Positions 31,110-41,700 of a stretch of 64,000 nt of DNA are shown here, piece by piece (position 1 is the stretch's first letter; each line of letters starts with the position of its first letter). The notes beneath the pieces are model-generated. The model saw nothing but the letters and a program-made list of their open reading frames with translations. It was not told the DNA's origin and ran no database searches. The stretch is from positions 1 through 64,000 of the forward strand of contig CANPZF010000006.1 in assembly GCA_947589015.1 (NCBI GenBank), written 5' to 3'. The position numbers and the translations under genes were made by a program. This DNA comes from an uncultured Clostridia bacterium (GTDB taxonomy: Bacteria; Bacillota; Clostridia; TANB77; CAG-508).

Positions 31110-31547
31110 TTACATAATATTGTTATATGTGTGGTATATTTCTAATATTCCTTGCTGTGTTTCTCTTAAATATCCACTCTCAAATATTAAACATACTATA
31201 AATATAAGACAAATTAAAATTATTTTATTCCTAAATTTATTTACTTTTATTTCATTTAATTTAAAACTATTAATCTGCTTAGAAACATATGGCAATAAAA
31301 TCAAACTATTGGCAGATGTAAATAAAGATACTAGTATATTTTGTATTATATTTTCTATATTCTTGTTTTCATATTCTATTCCTTTTTTAGAAAATTGAAA
31401 AACTATAAACGTCACTATAAACACAAATAGAAATCCTATAATTATAAATAGTATTTTACTACTTCTTTCCATATCTCCTAAACAATGCCATATCCAAACT
31501 GCTGAAACTATAAACACTACTAATATAGCTAATCCAATAATTGCCAT
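31110..31547 (-). CDS. Small membrane protein of unknown function
   Basis: 145 residues with hydrophobic helices at about 2-22, 31-51, 70-88 and 107-124. I do not recognise a family. It lies between mutL (12 nt upstream) and miaA on the same strand, so is probably co-transcribed. Confidence 0.6.
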   Translation of the reverse strand: MAIIGLAILVVFIVSAVWIWHCLGDMERSSKILFIIIGFLFVFIVTFIVFQFSKKGIEYENKNIENIIQNILVSLFTSANSLILLPYVSKQINSFKLNEIKVNKFRNKIILICLIFIVCLIFESGYLRETQQGILEIYHTYNNIM

Positions 31548-31558
31548 TTATTTTACCT

Positions 31559-33898
31559 CTATTTTCTTGCAAATTTTCTTTCTATATCATATTTAGTCAT
31601 TTTAATTGCCGTTGGTCTTCCATGTGGACATGTAAAAGGATTTGGTAATTGTAACAATTCATTCATTAAACTTTCTACCTCTTGTACAGTTAATGCCATA
31701 TTAGCTTTAACAGCTGCTTTACAAGCAACAGTAGCAATGAATTTTTCTTCTTTTTCTTGTTTAGCTGTTCTTGCTACTGTATTAATTTCATCTAACGTTT
31801 CTAAAAACAATTCCTTGGTATCTAAATCTATACATATATTAGGAACTCCTATTAACTTTATTGTATTTTCTCCAAATTCTTCTATACAAAATCCTGCTTG
31901 TTGAAACATATCCATATTTTCCTTTGCTATGTCCATTTCTTTATGAGTTAATGTTATTACATCTGGAAGTATCAACATTTGTGAATCTTTTTGACTATTA
32001 CTATAATAATTTTTTTTAACTTTTTCATACATAATTCTTTCATGTGCTGCATGTTGGTCTAATATGTACATTTCATTATTAATTTCTATAATTATATATG
32101 TTTTAAATACAATTCCTATAAACTTATAATTGGGCTTTTGAAATTTATCAATTCCTTCAAATACTGAAATATTATCTTTTATAATATCTAATACATCGCT
32201 TTTTTCTTCTTTTTTAGGTTCTTCTGTTTCTTGAATTGGTTTCCTTCCAAATAATTTAGCATACATTTCATTAAAATCTTCTGAGACTACTTGTGGATTG
32301 TCATCTAATTCTTGTATTTTATCTTTTATTTCATTAAATTCCTTTTGAACCTCTGGATCATCTATGTTTTTTATGATTTGTTCATTATCTATAATTTCTT
32401 CTTGTTGATTATTTTCATTTTTTTCTTGTATTTCACTTATTTCTTCTTCTGATTCTTCTTGTTGATTTACTTCTTCTTGCATATCTGGCTGTACTTGTTG
32501 CTCTAGTTCTTCTTGATCTAATTGTTCTTCTATTGGTTCATATTCTACTTTATTCGTTTTTAATCGTTCATTTAGATACTGATAGTTTGTACTTTCTTCC
32601 TCTACCCCTTCTTCTTCAACCTCTTCATCACTATCTTCTATTTCTTCTTCCATTTTTTGTTTCATGTATCTTAGTTTATCCAATATATCTGTAGTGTCAA
32701 TAGGTGAATTCATCTTTTTGTTTCTAAATGATCTTGGTTTGATTTTATATAAACTTTCATCTATATTTTCTAAAATGTTATTAGTTTTTATCTCCATTTC
32801 CTCTTCTGTATATGCTTCTATTTTTTCAGTATTTTGTTTTCTGAAATCAAATAGTGAATCTTTTGTTTCCTCATCATCTGATAAATTTTGTTCTGTATTA
32901 GCTACTAATTCACTTTTTAATAATGTATCTTTTATCGCATGAAAAATGGATTGAAATACTTTATTTTCTTCTTCAAATCTCACTTCTAATTTTGCTGGAT
33001 GTACATTGACATCTACTTTAGATGGATTCATTTCTAAGTTTAAAACTACAAATCCAAATTTTCCAATTGGAATTAATCCTTTATATGCCTGTTCAGTTGA
33101 TGATGTTAATATTTTGTCTTTTATATATCTTTTATTTACAAAAAATAATTGATTTGTTCTATTAGATCTTGCTATTTGTGGTTTTCCTATAACTCCACTA
33201 ATTTTTATATCTTCATATGTATATGATACTTCTAAAATTGCATTAGCAATATCTTTTCCATATATACTATAAACTACTGACTTTAAATCACCATTGCCAT
33301 TTGTTTGTATTACTGTTTTTCCTGTATTTATTAATTTTATTGATATGTTAGGGTTCACCAAAGCTATTCTTGTTATTACATCTTCTATATATCCAGATTC
33401 TGTATAGTCTTTTTTTAAGAATTTATATCTTACTGGTGTATTAAAAAATAAATTAGTTACTGTAATAGATGTTCCCGTTTGAGCTCCCACTTCATACTTT
33501 TCTAATACATTTCCTGCCTCTACAATAACTTTATATCCTACATCTTGTTGTTGTGTTCTTGATACTAGTTCTACATGACTAATTGCTGCAATACTTGCTA
33601 AAGCTTCTCCTCTAAACCCCATTGAGGTTACAGTGTTTAAATCGTCTGCACTTCTAATTTTACTTGTAGCATGTCTTTCAAAAGCTATTTCTAAATCATC
33701 TTGTGCAATTCCTTTGCCATTGTCAGTTACTTTTATATATGATATGCCTCCATTTTTTATTTCTACTGTTATATTAGTTGCTCCTGCATCTATTGAGTTT
33801 TCAACCATTTCTTTTATTACAGATGCTGGCCTTTCTATTACTTCTCCTGCTGCTATTTTATTTATTGTCAAATCATCTAATAAAACTATATTTCCCAT
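31559..33898 (-). CDS. mutL: DNA mismatch repair protein MutL (endonuclease type)
   Basis: 779 residues. The GHKL ATPase N-domain shows VIKEMVENSIDAGA, VTDNGKGI and TSMGFRGEALASIAAI. A very acidic, low-complexity linker (about 390-560) makes it longer than usual. The C-terminal domain has DQHAAHERIMYEK (DQHAx2Ex4E, the metal-dependent nicking site) and CPHGRPTAIKM. It nicks the daughter strand after MutS signalling. Followed by miaA, a common pairing. Confidence 0.96.
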   Translation of the reverse strand: MGNIVLLDDLTINKIAAGEVIERPASVIKEMVENSIDAGATNITVEIKNGGISYIKVTDNGKGIAQDDLEIAFERHATSKIRSADDLNTVTSMGFRGEALASIAAISHVELVSRTQQQDVGYKVIVEAGNVLEKYEVGAQTGTSITVTNLFFNTPVRYKFLKKDYTESGYIEDVITRIALVNPNISIKLINTGKTVIQTNGNGDLKSVVYSIYGKDIANAILEVSYTYEDIKISGVIGKPQIARSNRTNQLFFVNKRYIKDKILTSSTEQAYKGLIPIGKFGFVVLNLEMNPSKVDVNVHPAKLEVRFEEENKVFQSIFHAIKDTLLKSELVANTEQNLSDDEETKDSLFDFRKQNTEKIEAYTEEEMEIKTNNILENIDESLYKIKPRSFRNKKMNSPIDTTDILDKLRYMKQKMEEEIEDSDEEVEEEGVEEESTNYQYLNERLKTNKVEYEPIEEQLDQEELEQQVQPDMQEEVNQQEESEEEISEIQEKNENNQQEEIIDNEQIIKNIDDPEVQKEFNEIKDKIQELDDNPQVVSEDFNEMYAKLFGRKPIQETEEPKKEEKSDVLDIIKDNISVFEGIDKFQKPNYKFIGIVFKTYIIIEINNEMYILDQHAAHERIMYEKVKKNYYSNSQKDSQMLILPDVITLTHKEMDIAKENMDMFQQAGFCIEEFGENTIKLIGVPNICIDLDTKELFLETLDEINTVARTAKQEKEEKFIATVACKAAVKANMALTVQEVESLMNELLQLPNPFTCPHGRPTAIKMTKYDIERKFARK

Positions 33899-33995
33899 TT
33901 ATTGTTCCTCCACTTTTATCATGTGTTCTTTGATGCTTATTATATCATTTTAGAATTTATTTTGTACAGCCTTTTTTGTTTTTTTGTTTCTGTAT

Positions 33996-34457
33996 TTTTT
34001 ATAATCACAATTACCTCACCTTTTCACCTTAAAATGCACCTCTTGGTATTTACATATTTATTGATAAATCGACTTGTTCATTACATTCGAAAAGAAATTC
34101 TAATATACAAAATTGCGCCTCTTTCACTCAGGCTAAAAGGATTACTAATATATTCTTTTGAGTGAAACGACGAATGCGCCGTGGAATGACTGTAGAAATT
34201 CTAAATAAAATCAATTAGGGAATCTCGCCTCACGAGGGCGCTGATTGATTTTATCAAGAATTTCTAAGTCATGTATCAAGCCGAGGCGTGTAATGAAAAA
34301 GAATATATTAGTAATCCTTTTTCCGTGAACATTCCTCAATTTTGTATATAAGAATTTCTATTTCTCATTTCAATCAAGCGTCGATTTATCAATAAATATG
34401 TAAATACCAAGAGGTGCATTTTAAGGTGAAAAGGTGAGGTAATTGTGATTATAAAAA
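33996..34457. repeat. Palindromic non-coding element, copy A
   Basis: A 308-nt core (34073-34380) is enclosed by perfect 77-bp inverted arms (33996-34072 and 34381-34457). The core is about 95% identical, without gaps, to copy B at 56617-56924. The outer arm sequence (ACCTCACCTTTTCACC...) is unrelated to that of copy B beyond the innermost 9-11 nt. Internal stems include AGAAATTCT...AGAATTTCT, ATAAAATCAAT...ATTGATTTTAT and GGATTACTAATATATT...AATATATTAGTAATCC. No credible ORF. It fills the 580-nt gap between mutL and the ABC permease. Confidence 0.9.
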
Positions 34458-34476
34458 TATCAAAACTTATACTTTT

Positions 34477-37400
34477 TTATTCTATACTCTTTAAGCTCTC
34501 AATCATATCTATCTTTTTTAATGCAAAATATGTTACAATGTTTACTATACATGTAAAACAAACAGTAATTAAAATTGCATATATGTAGCTCATAAAGTGT
34601 ACAATTTTGTTAAATCTTAGTATATTTATTTCACAAGTTTCTATTATAAATATATTTAAAAAATATCCTCCAACTAAACCTAATACAATTCCTATTAAAG
34701 TTAATAAAACAGTTTCTCTTGTCACATATGAATACACTTCTTTATCATAGAAACCTAATACTTTTATTGTTGCTAGTTCTCTTATTCTTTCACTTATATT
34801 CACATTTTGCAAATTATACAATACTACAAAAGCTAATAATCCTGCTGATACAATTAAAACTACAACTACATAATTTAATGATTTTAAAGTGTCATCCATC
34901 GAGGTTATTATTGAAGACGTTCTCGATATAGAGCCTATTTCTTCTTGCTCAATTACTTCCTTTGCTAACTTATCTTCTTCTGCTTCATCTATTGGCATAT
35001 TTTGTGTTAACAGTACATTTGTACTATAATTATCTTCATATAAATTTTCATACATTTCTTTAGACATATACACATAATGAGAAATATAGTTTTCTACTAT
35101 ATGCCCTATTTTTACTTCTTTAGTGTTTTCATCATTATCTTTTAATGTTACATTATCCCCTTCTTTAACATTTAGCAACTGTGCTACTTTATCTGTTATC
35201 TGTATTTCATTTTCATTTAATTCTACAGTTTGTTTTGTTTTTAAATCTGTTAATTGTATTACTTTTTCTAATTCTTTTTTATCTTTTGGTACAATTATCT
35301 GAACATCTTCAGTTAAATCTCCATTTTGTATAGTTAATGATGTCATATATGTTTCTATAACTTCTTCAATTTTATCATTTTGTTGTAGCTTTTGAATAAC
35401 ATTATTTTTTTGTTCTTCTTCTAATCCATTTATTAAGCTTATTTGCATATCATATTTAAATACTTTTTCAAATTGATATGATAAAATACCACTAATAGAA
35501 TCCTTTAGTCCAAATCCTGCTAATATCAGTGAAGTACATCCACATATACCTATAATTGTCATTAAAAATCTTTTTTTATATCTAAAAATATTTCTTACTG
35601 TAACTTTTCTAGTAAAACTTAATCTTTTCCATATAAAAGGTATTCTTTCTAAAATTACACGTTTTCCTACTTTAGGTGCTTTCGGTCTCATCAAATTTGC
35701 TGGTGTATGTACTAATTCTTTTAGTGCTGCATATATTGTAGCTCCTATACTGCATAAACTAATTAATATTAGTCCTATACTTCCTTGTTGTATATCAAAT
35801 CTTAACTGTATATCTGATATGTTATACATCATTTGATACATTAGCCATATAATTTTAGGAAGCATAATAAATCCTACACTCATTCCCAATATTCCACCAA
35901 TAATACACGCTAGTGATGCATATATTATGTATTTTCCTGCTATTTGCATTTTATTATATCCGAAGTGCTTTCAATGTACCTATTTGTACTCTTTGTTCTT
36001 CAACCATTCTTGTCATTGATGTTAATGAAATTAATGTTGCAACTATGAAAAATACAATTGGAAATACTTTTCCTATATTTGCTACACTTCCGTGTGTCTT
36101 GAATAAAACTATTATAAGCAATGTTAGAATATCTATCTAAAATATACCATTTGGGATTTTCTATATCTGCAATTTTTGCCCTTGCATCTATTAATTCATT
36201 TTCTGCATTTTTTATTTTAGTTTCAAATTCTTTTTTATTTTCTTCTAATTCTTTTTCACCATCTAATATCTTTTGTTTTGAAACTTCTATTTCTTGCTTT
36301 GCTTCTTGTATTTGTTTATTTGTGCTTTGTTTACTACTATTTAATTGTTCTTGGTTTTTATCTATTTCTGCTTTCGCATTACTTATTTGTAATTTTCCAT
36401 TTTCAATTTCTTGTTTTCCAGTGCTTATCGCTTCATCTATTTGTGCTATTCCAATTTGTACCTGTTTTTTATTATTTTCTAATTCATTTTTTGATTTCTC
36501 TAAAGTTAATTTAGTTTGTTCATACATTTGTACTTGTTCTTCTGGTAATTTTGGATTTTTTAAAGCTTCTAATATTTGATTGTATTGAATTTCTATATTT
36601 TTTAGTCCTTGTTCGATTTGTACAATATTATTTGATAATTCTTGTTTTTGTTGTTCTAACTCAACAAACTTTGCATTTGCTTCCTGTTCTTGATTTTTCA
36701 ATTGTTCTTCACTTTGTTGCACTTGTTGTTTGGCTGAATTTATCTTTACTTGTGCATTATAAAATTCTGTATTTGCCTTTTGTGCATTTTGTTTTATTTC
36801 ATTCTCACCATTTGCTATTTTATTCTTTCCATCTTGGATTTCTTTCTCTGCTTCATTTATTTTGTTTTGAGCATCATTTTTTTCTGTATCAAAAGTTTTT
36901 TGGGCTTCATTTACTTTATTAGTTGCTTTTTCTATTAAACTATTATATCTTGCATTTTGCCTTTGTTCTTTAATTTTTTCTATTTCATTTTGTACTTTTT
37001 CAACACATTCTTCATATTTTTTACTTGATGTTTCAAATTCATTTGCTCCTAATATTTTAATATATATTTGTGTATATATGTCTTTTGCTTTTATATTATC
37101 TTTAGATATATACATATAATAATTTATTTTTCCTGCTCCTAAACTACTAGTTCCTCTATCTCTTGATAGATATAATGGTGACTTTGCAGTTCCTACTATT
37201 TCTAATTCTTTTTGTTCTAAGAATTCAATTTCTTCTCCTTCATCATTTGTTGTGTTTTCAACTTCTAAAGTTATTGTATCACCTATTTTTTTATTGTTTG
37301 CAATTAAAAAATTTTCTTCTACAACACATTCATTAGCTTTTTCAGGTTTTCTACCTTCTATAATTATTGGTTTATTTATATCATCTTGACACATCAATTT

Positions 37401-37712
37401 AACTATAATTTCGGTATTATCAATTTCTAATCTTGCATCTTTTTCATATGTTCCTACTACTTCTTCAATGCTTTGTATCTTTTCTATTTCTTCTATATCT
37501 TCATTAGTTAATCCCAATGTTGATATTACTTCTAAGTCAAAAACATTTTGAGCTTTATATTGTTTATCTATTGTTGCAACCATATCTGGTGAAGTTGCTC
37601 TAATCCCAGCAAAAAAGCCTACTCCTAAAAAAGCCATTAATAATATTGATATAAATCTTTTATATGTATTTTTTATTTCTTTTACACTGTCTTTTATCAA
37701 TACATTTTTCAA
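34477..37712 (-). CDS. MacB/FtsX-type ABC exporter permease, two CGGA sites
   Basis: Three frames join into one 1077-residue permease if CGGA is read as Gly at 36089-36092 and 35959-35962. Layout: membrane helix near 20-40, extracytoplasmic region with a long coiled coil (about 240-520), then VANIGKVFPIVFFIVATLISLTSMTRMVEEQRVQIGTLKAL-G-YNKMQIAGKY with three FtsX helices, a second external region, and a final four-helix FtsX domain. The family motif LKALGY is restored exactly at the second site. It follows its ATPase (37735-38436) by 22 nt. Substrate unknown. Without recoding it would be a double-frameshift pseudogene. Confidence 0.85.
35959..35962 (-). other. In-frame CGGA site 2 of ABC permease
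   Basis: GCA-CTT-CGGA-TAT: CGG is in the frame set by the first shift (43 codons after it), and Gly here completes the highly conserved LKALGY of FtsX-type permeases. Confidence 0.85.
36089..36092 (-). other. In-frame CGGA site 1 of ABC permease
   Basis: ACA-CGGA-AGT: CGG is codon 541 from the start. The +1 shift gives DT-G-SVANIGKVFPIVFF, matching the first FtsX helix region; the zero frame gives nonsense and stops about 30 codons on. Confidence 0.82.
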
Positions 37713-37734
37713 TTATATTATCTCCTTTCACATT

Positions 37735-38436
37735 TTACCATTCAATTTCTTCCACTGAAATAGGACTTTCATTTATTTCAACTTTTTGTGCTGTACCATT
37801 TTTAAAATAAATTACTTTGTCTGCCATAGGTGCTATTGCTGTATTGTGCGTTATGATTAATACTGTCATATTTTCTTTTTTAGCAGTGTCTTGTAGCAAC
37901 TTTAAAATTTGTTTTCCTGTTTTATAATCTAATGCTCCTGTTGGTTCATCACACAATAATAATTTTGGATTTTTAGCAATGGCTCTTGCAATTGCTACTC
38001 TTTGTTGTTCTCCTCCAGATAATTGAGATGGAAAATTATTTTTCCTATCCTTTAGTCCTACTTTCTCAATTACCTCTTCGGGATTCAATGAATCTTTACA
38101 TATTTGTGTTGCCAATTCTACATTTTCCTTTGCTGTCAAATTTTGTACTAAATTATAAAATTGAAAAACAAATCCTATATCTTCTCTTCTATATTTTATT
38201 AATTCTTTGTTTTTTAATTTTGTAATATCTTTTCCATCTATTAAAACTTCTCCTGAAGTTACTGTATCCATTCCTCCTAATATATTTAGCGTTGTAGTTT
38301 TTCCTGCTCCACTAGGTCCTACTATTACTACTAGCTCTCCTTTATCTATCTGAAAATTTGTGTTATCTAATGCATTTATTTGTACTTCTCCCATTTGATA
38401 TACTTTACAAACATTTTTTAGTTCTATATAAGACAT
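37735..38436 (-). CDS. ABC transporter ATP-binding protein (MacB/LolD type)
   Basis: 233 residues: Walker [13 protein letters not shown] (about 40), Q-loop FVFQFYNLV, signature [15 protein letters not shown], Walker [14 protein letters not shown]-loop ITHNTAIA. It powers the large FtsX-type permease encoded just downstream, probably in mechanotransmission or export. Confidence 0.95.
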   Translation of the reverse strand: MSYIELKNVCKVYQMGEVQINALDNTNFQIDKGELVVIVGPSGAGKTTTLNILGGMDTVTSGEVLIDGKDITKLKNKELIKYRREDIGFVFQFYNLVQNLTAKENVELATQICKDSLNPEEVIEKVGLKDRKNNFPSQLSGGEQQRVAIARAIAKNPKLLLCDEPTGALDYKTGKQILKLLQDTAKKENMTVLIITHNTAIAPMADKVIYFKNGTAQKVEINESPISVEEIEW

Positions 38437-38525
38437 ATTACTTATACCTCCAATTAGCTTATTTGTATAATTATACTATCATAATTTTATATTTTTGAAA
38501 AGAGCAAAAAATACCTAATTTAAAT

Positions 38526-38572
38526 AAAGAAATGTTTTAGATATTAATATAAAATATCTAAAACATTTCTTT
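38526..38572 (-). terminator. Terminator with perfect 20-bp stem
   Basis: AAAGAAATGTTTTAGATATT (38526-38545) pairs exactly with 38553-38572 around a 7-nt loop, directly after the small gene ending at 38604. Confidence 0.75.
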
Positions 38573-38603
38573 TATAATCATCATACAATAAAAATTTTAA
38601 CTT

Positions 38604-38906
38604 TTATTTTATATTATATATTATAAATCTTACCCCATCTCTAATTCCTTCAGTATAAATTTTTTTTAAAATTTCATCTTCATATTGACTTCTTGCTTCC
38701 TCCCACTTGCAATACATATCAAATCCGTTATCTATAGAATTTTTAAAAAAATTTTCTATATATTCTTCCTGCTTCTCAACTTCTTTCTGTATTTTTTTTA
38801 TTATTTTATCTTTTTTTATTTTTCTATATATTTGTCCTATTCTTTCAGATATTAACATCCTAATGTCCTCATTTAAAAATTCTTGCTCTAAATTCATATT
38901 TTTCAT
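38604..38906 (-). CDS. Small conserved hypothetical (DUF6809-like)
   Basis: 100 residues, helical and charged, no signal. The C-terminal ILKKIYTEGIRDGVRFIIYNIK resembles that of the neighbour at 39641 (WAYIIGLLDGINFIKFR), a pattern seen in small phage or accessory-region clostridial proteins. I cannot assign a function. It borders the DGR region. Confidence 0.5.
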   Translation of the reverse strand: MKNMNLEQEFLNEDIRMLISERIGQIYRKIKKDKIIKKIQKEVEKQEEYIENFFKNSIDNGFDMYCKWEEARSQYEDEILKKIYTEGIRDGVRFIIYNIK

Positions 38907-39013
38907 TTATATGCTAATCCTCCTAATTTTATACTTTATTTACAGTTACAGCCTGTAAGTTTTGAATAATTTTTATTGTACAATGCATAATAATATTAAT
39001 ACAGGAGTTTATT

Positions 39014-39271
39014 ATGAAAGTAAAAACATTGAATGGTAATCTAAATATTATTGGCAAAAATCTTAGAAAATATCGTCGATTACAAGAATTATCTCAACCT
39101 GCACTATGTAGAAAATTAGATTTAATAGGCGTAACAATGTATATTTCAGATATTTATGAAATAGAACATGGTAAAAAAACCGTTAAAGATTTTGAGGCAG
39201 TAGCTTTTTGTAAAGTTCTTAATATTACTTTAGAACAACTATTTGAAAATTCAGATAATTTCTTTGAATAA
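39014..39271 (+). CDS. XRE-family HTH protein
   Basis: 85 residues: NLRKYRRLQELSQPALCRKLDLIGVTMYISDIYEIEHGKKTVKDFEAVAFCKVL is a Cro/C1-type helix-turn-helix. It is a paralogue of the next gene, with which it shares the spacing LC-KL-L-GVT-Y--D-Y-IEH-K--VKDFE. Possible regulator of the adjoining DGR locus (inference). Confidence 0.8.
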   Translation: MKVKTLNGNLNIIGKNLRKYRRLQELSQPALCRKLDLIGVTMYISDIYEIEHGKKTVKDFEAVAFCKVLNITLEQLFENSDNFFE

Positions 39272-39386
39272 TTTAAAATATTCTAAAAAAATATTTTAAA
39301 TTTTTTTATTGTTATAGGCAAGAAAATTATGCCGCCATTTCTTATTTTTAATGTAAAATATATAAAAATAATTAAAGGAGAATATT

Positions 39387-39632
39387 ATGCTAAACAAAAA
39401 GTACAATGTAATATCTGAAAACTTCAAAAAATTCCGTCAAGAAAAAGGTTATTCTCAAAGAGTTTTATGCCAAAAATTAGAACTTCTTGGAGTAACTTTA
39501 TATAAAGCAGATGTTTACGCAATTGAGCATAACAAAAGAGCTGTAAAGGATTTTGAATTATTAGCTTTTTCTATAGTTTTAGAAAAACCTATTGTTGATT
39601 TTTATACTGGGGTCAAAGATTTTGAATTATAA
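39387..39632 (+). CDS. XRE-family HTH protein (paralogue)
   Basis: 81 residues with the same fold as the gene at 39014: NFKKFRQEKGYSQRVLCQKLELLGVTLYKADVYAIEHNKRAVKDFELLAFSIVL. RBS AAAGGAG. Probably a DNA-binding regulator. Confidence 0.8.
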   Translation: MLNKKYNVISENFKKFRQEKGYSQRVLCQKLELLGVTLYKADVYAIEHNKRAVKDFELLAFSIVLEKPIVDFYTGVKDFEL

Positions 39633-39640
39633 TTCTATCT

Positions 39641-40057
39641 TTATCTAAATTTTATAAAATTTATTCCGTCTAAAAGACCAATTATATATGCCCATTTAAA
39701 ATCAAAATTACATTTTTCATAAATCTTATCTTCTAATTCTTCTATTATTATAGCAGAGTTAGAATTTTTTACTTTATCCTTTAATTTTTTTATCTCTTCT
39801 TCTATATTTATGTATTCTTTATTTTTTGTATAAATTTTACTATATGGCTCTATCTTTTCATCTACAGTTATATCAATAATATCTAATAAATTATCTTCAT
39901 TTAAATCTTCTAATTGTTTTAATAAATTTGCTTTTTGCTTTTCTATTTTTGCCTTTATGTCCTCGTCTTCGTATAAATTTTTTAATTCTTCTAATATTTC
40001 AATAAACTCTAAAAGTAAATATTTTTGTACATTTTTCTTTAAATTTTCGTTTTCCAT
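39641..40057 (-). CDS. Hypothetical helical protein
   Basis: 138 residues, highly charged and helical (coiled coil about 30-60 and 85-110), ending WAYIIGLLDGINFIKFR, similar to the end of the gene at 38604. Divergent from the DGR accessory/RT operon that starts at 40168. Function unknown. Confidence 0.55.
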   Translation of the reverse strand: MENENLKKNVQKYLLLEFIEILEELKNLYEDEDIKAKIEKQKANLLKQLEDLNEDNLLDIIDITVDEKIEPYSKIYTKNKEYINIEEEIKKLKDKVKNSNSAIIIEELEDKIYEKCNFDFKWAYIIGLLDGINFIKFR

Positions 40058-40167
40058 TTATATCTCCCTCCAAAATCATTATAACATTTTTTTTGCAAAT
40101 CGACAATGTTTTATTGCCTTTTTGTAAAAAAAATGTTACAATATTTTTATAATTTAGGAGGTAACTT

Positions 40168-40554
40168 ATGAGTAAATTATTTCATCAATATCAAATATTA
40201 AAAAAGCAAAATTCTAATATCTTATACTTATTTCAAAGTGGTATCTTCTATATTGCTTTAGAAGATGATGCTTTAGTATTATCTGAATTATTTAAATTTA
40301 AATTGACAGATTTAAATTCTCATGTAATAAAATGTGGCTTTCCTATAAGCAAAATTTCTCACTATTCTCAATTATTAGAAAAATCTAATATACAATTTCA
40401 AATTGTTTCTTCTTCAACAAATGATGATTTTAAAATTTCTGAACACAATACAAATTCTGTAATTCAAGAAATTTTGAATATTAATTTTGATGAAATTAGC
40501 TTTAAAGATGCTTTTTTTAAATTGCAAAATATACAATCTAAATTAAAGGGATAA
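40168..40554 (+). CDS. MutS domain I-like DGR accessory protein (MSL-type)
   Basis: 128 residues resembling only the mismatch-recognition domain I of MutS: HQYQILKKQNSNILYLFQSGIFYIALEDDALVLSELFKFKLT...CGFPISKISHYSQLLEKSNIQFQIV parallels MutS LLLFRMGDFYELF...[24 protein letters not shown]. No clamp or ATPase domains. MutS-like small proteins are a known class of DGR accessory gene. It sits 5 nt upstream of the RT. RBS AGGAGG; a TATAAT lies about 15 nt before that. Confidence 0.75.
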   Translation: MSKLFHQYQILKKQNSNILYLFQSGIFYIALEDDALVLSELFKFKLTDLNSHVIKCGFPISKISHYSQLLEKSNIQFQIVSSSTNDDFKISEHNTNSVIQEILNINFDEISFKDAFFKLQNIQSKLKG

Positions 40555-40559
40555 TTTTT

Positions 40560-41520
40560 ATGAAAAGAAAGTCAAATTTATATCAACAAATTTGTAAAAT
40601 AGAAAATATAATGGCTGCATATGATGAAGTTTGTAGAAATACTAGAAATAAAAATAGAGTAAACAAATATAAAGAATATAGATGTATTTACATTGCAAGA
40701 ATTTATGCTTTGTTAGAATCAAAATCTTATATACCACGGACCATATAATAGATTTACAATATATGAACCAAAAGAAAGAAAAATAACAAGTCAAGGAATG
40801 CAAGATAAAACTATAAATCACTTAGTTACTAGAGAAATATTATATCCTTCTTTACTTCCTTGTTTATTAGACGTAAATGTGGCAAGCAGAAAAAATTTAG
40901 GAACTAGTGCAGGATTAGCATTATTCAAAAAATTTTATACTAAATGTAAGATAAAATATCATAATGATTTTTATATTTTAAAATGTGATATTAGCAAATT
41001 TTTTTCAAGTATTGACCATAATATTTTAAAAGATAAGTTACAAAGAAGAATTAAAGATAAAGATGCTTTAAAAATTGTTTTTGATATTATAGATAGTGAA
41101 CCAAATGGCTTAAATATTGGTTCAATGTCAAGTCAAGCATTAGCTATTTTCTATTTAAATGATATGGATCATTTCATTAAAGAAACATTAAAAATACCAT
41201 ATTTTTTAAGATATCAAGATGATTTCTTATTATTTCATCCTTCAAAGGACTATCTAAAATACTGTCTTGAAGAATTAAAAAAATTCTTAGAACATGAAAA
41301 ATTGTATTTAAATAAAAAAACTCGTCTATTTAAAAGTACAAACAATTTTATATTTTTAGGACGTACCATTAATGGTAAATATGCTAAATATAGAACTGTA
41401 AAAAGACGACTAAAAAAAAGATTACATTTGTACCAAACCAATCAAATTCATCTAAACAATATGTCTTGTAGTGTCGTAAGTTATGAAAGCTTATGTTCAA
41501 ATAATATCAAACTATTTTAA
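40560..41520 (+). CDS. DGR reverse transcriptase, CGGA site at codon 60
   Basis: 319 residues if CGGA at 40737-40740 is read as Gly. The N-terminal part (NLYQQICKIENIMAAYDEV...SYIP) joins G-PYNRFTIYEPKERKITSQGMQDKTINHLV, the standard DGR-RT opening. Catalytic features: LKCDISKFFSSIDH (first Asp), IGSMSSQALAIFYLNDMDHF (SQ motif that sets DGR RTs apart from group II/retron RTs), YFLRYQDDFLLF (YxDD), LNKKTRLF and FLGRTI. It would copy the template RNA (41701-41812) with adenine mutagenesis. It is encoded on the strand opposite to the template. Without recoding the first 59 codons end in a stop at 40746. Confidence 0.88.
40737..40740 (+). other. In-frame CGGA site of DGR RT
   Basis: CCA-CGGA-CCA: CGG is codon 60 from the ATG at 40560. 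Reading CGGA as Gly gives YIP-G-PYNRF, the conserved YxPGPYxxF motif of DGR RTs. Confidence 0.85.
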
Positions 41521-41521
41521 A

Positions 41522-41544
41522 AAGAGAGCCTTAGAGACTCTCTT
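41522..41544 (+). terminator. Terminator after DGR RT
   Basis: Stem AAGAGAG/CTCTCTT directly after the RT stop. Bases 41545-41700 between it and the template repeat would be the spacer downstream of the template in DGR RNAs; no gene there. Confidence 0.65.
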
Positions 41545-41700
41545 AAATTTAGTGCTAAAATATATTCCCTTTCGATATTAAACCTACTAACAAATATATT
41601 TATCTAAATTTATTTTATACTCATATTTTATGAGTAAAGGACATAGTTTGTTTCTAAAACTTCTCTATAGTAACATTTTGTCTACTATACCACAGTTTTT

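Noticed and set aside
33902-34165. 87-codon ORF inside palindromic element A
   Set aside because: Spans the element arm and core, not maintained as a gene in copy B, no RBS.
36089-36092. Explaining all CGGA breaks as assembly errors
   Set aside because: Errors would not be expected to fall only at in-frame CGG, always insert C before GGA, always restore Gly, and coincide with a tRNA-Gly bearing UCCG. Kept as the main alternative to exclude with reads.
34477-37712. Two separate permease genes plus an orphan fragment
   Set aside because: The pieces are consecutive parts of one FtsX-type permease, and the conserved MVEEQRVQIGTLKALGY block straddles the second break.
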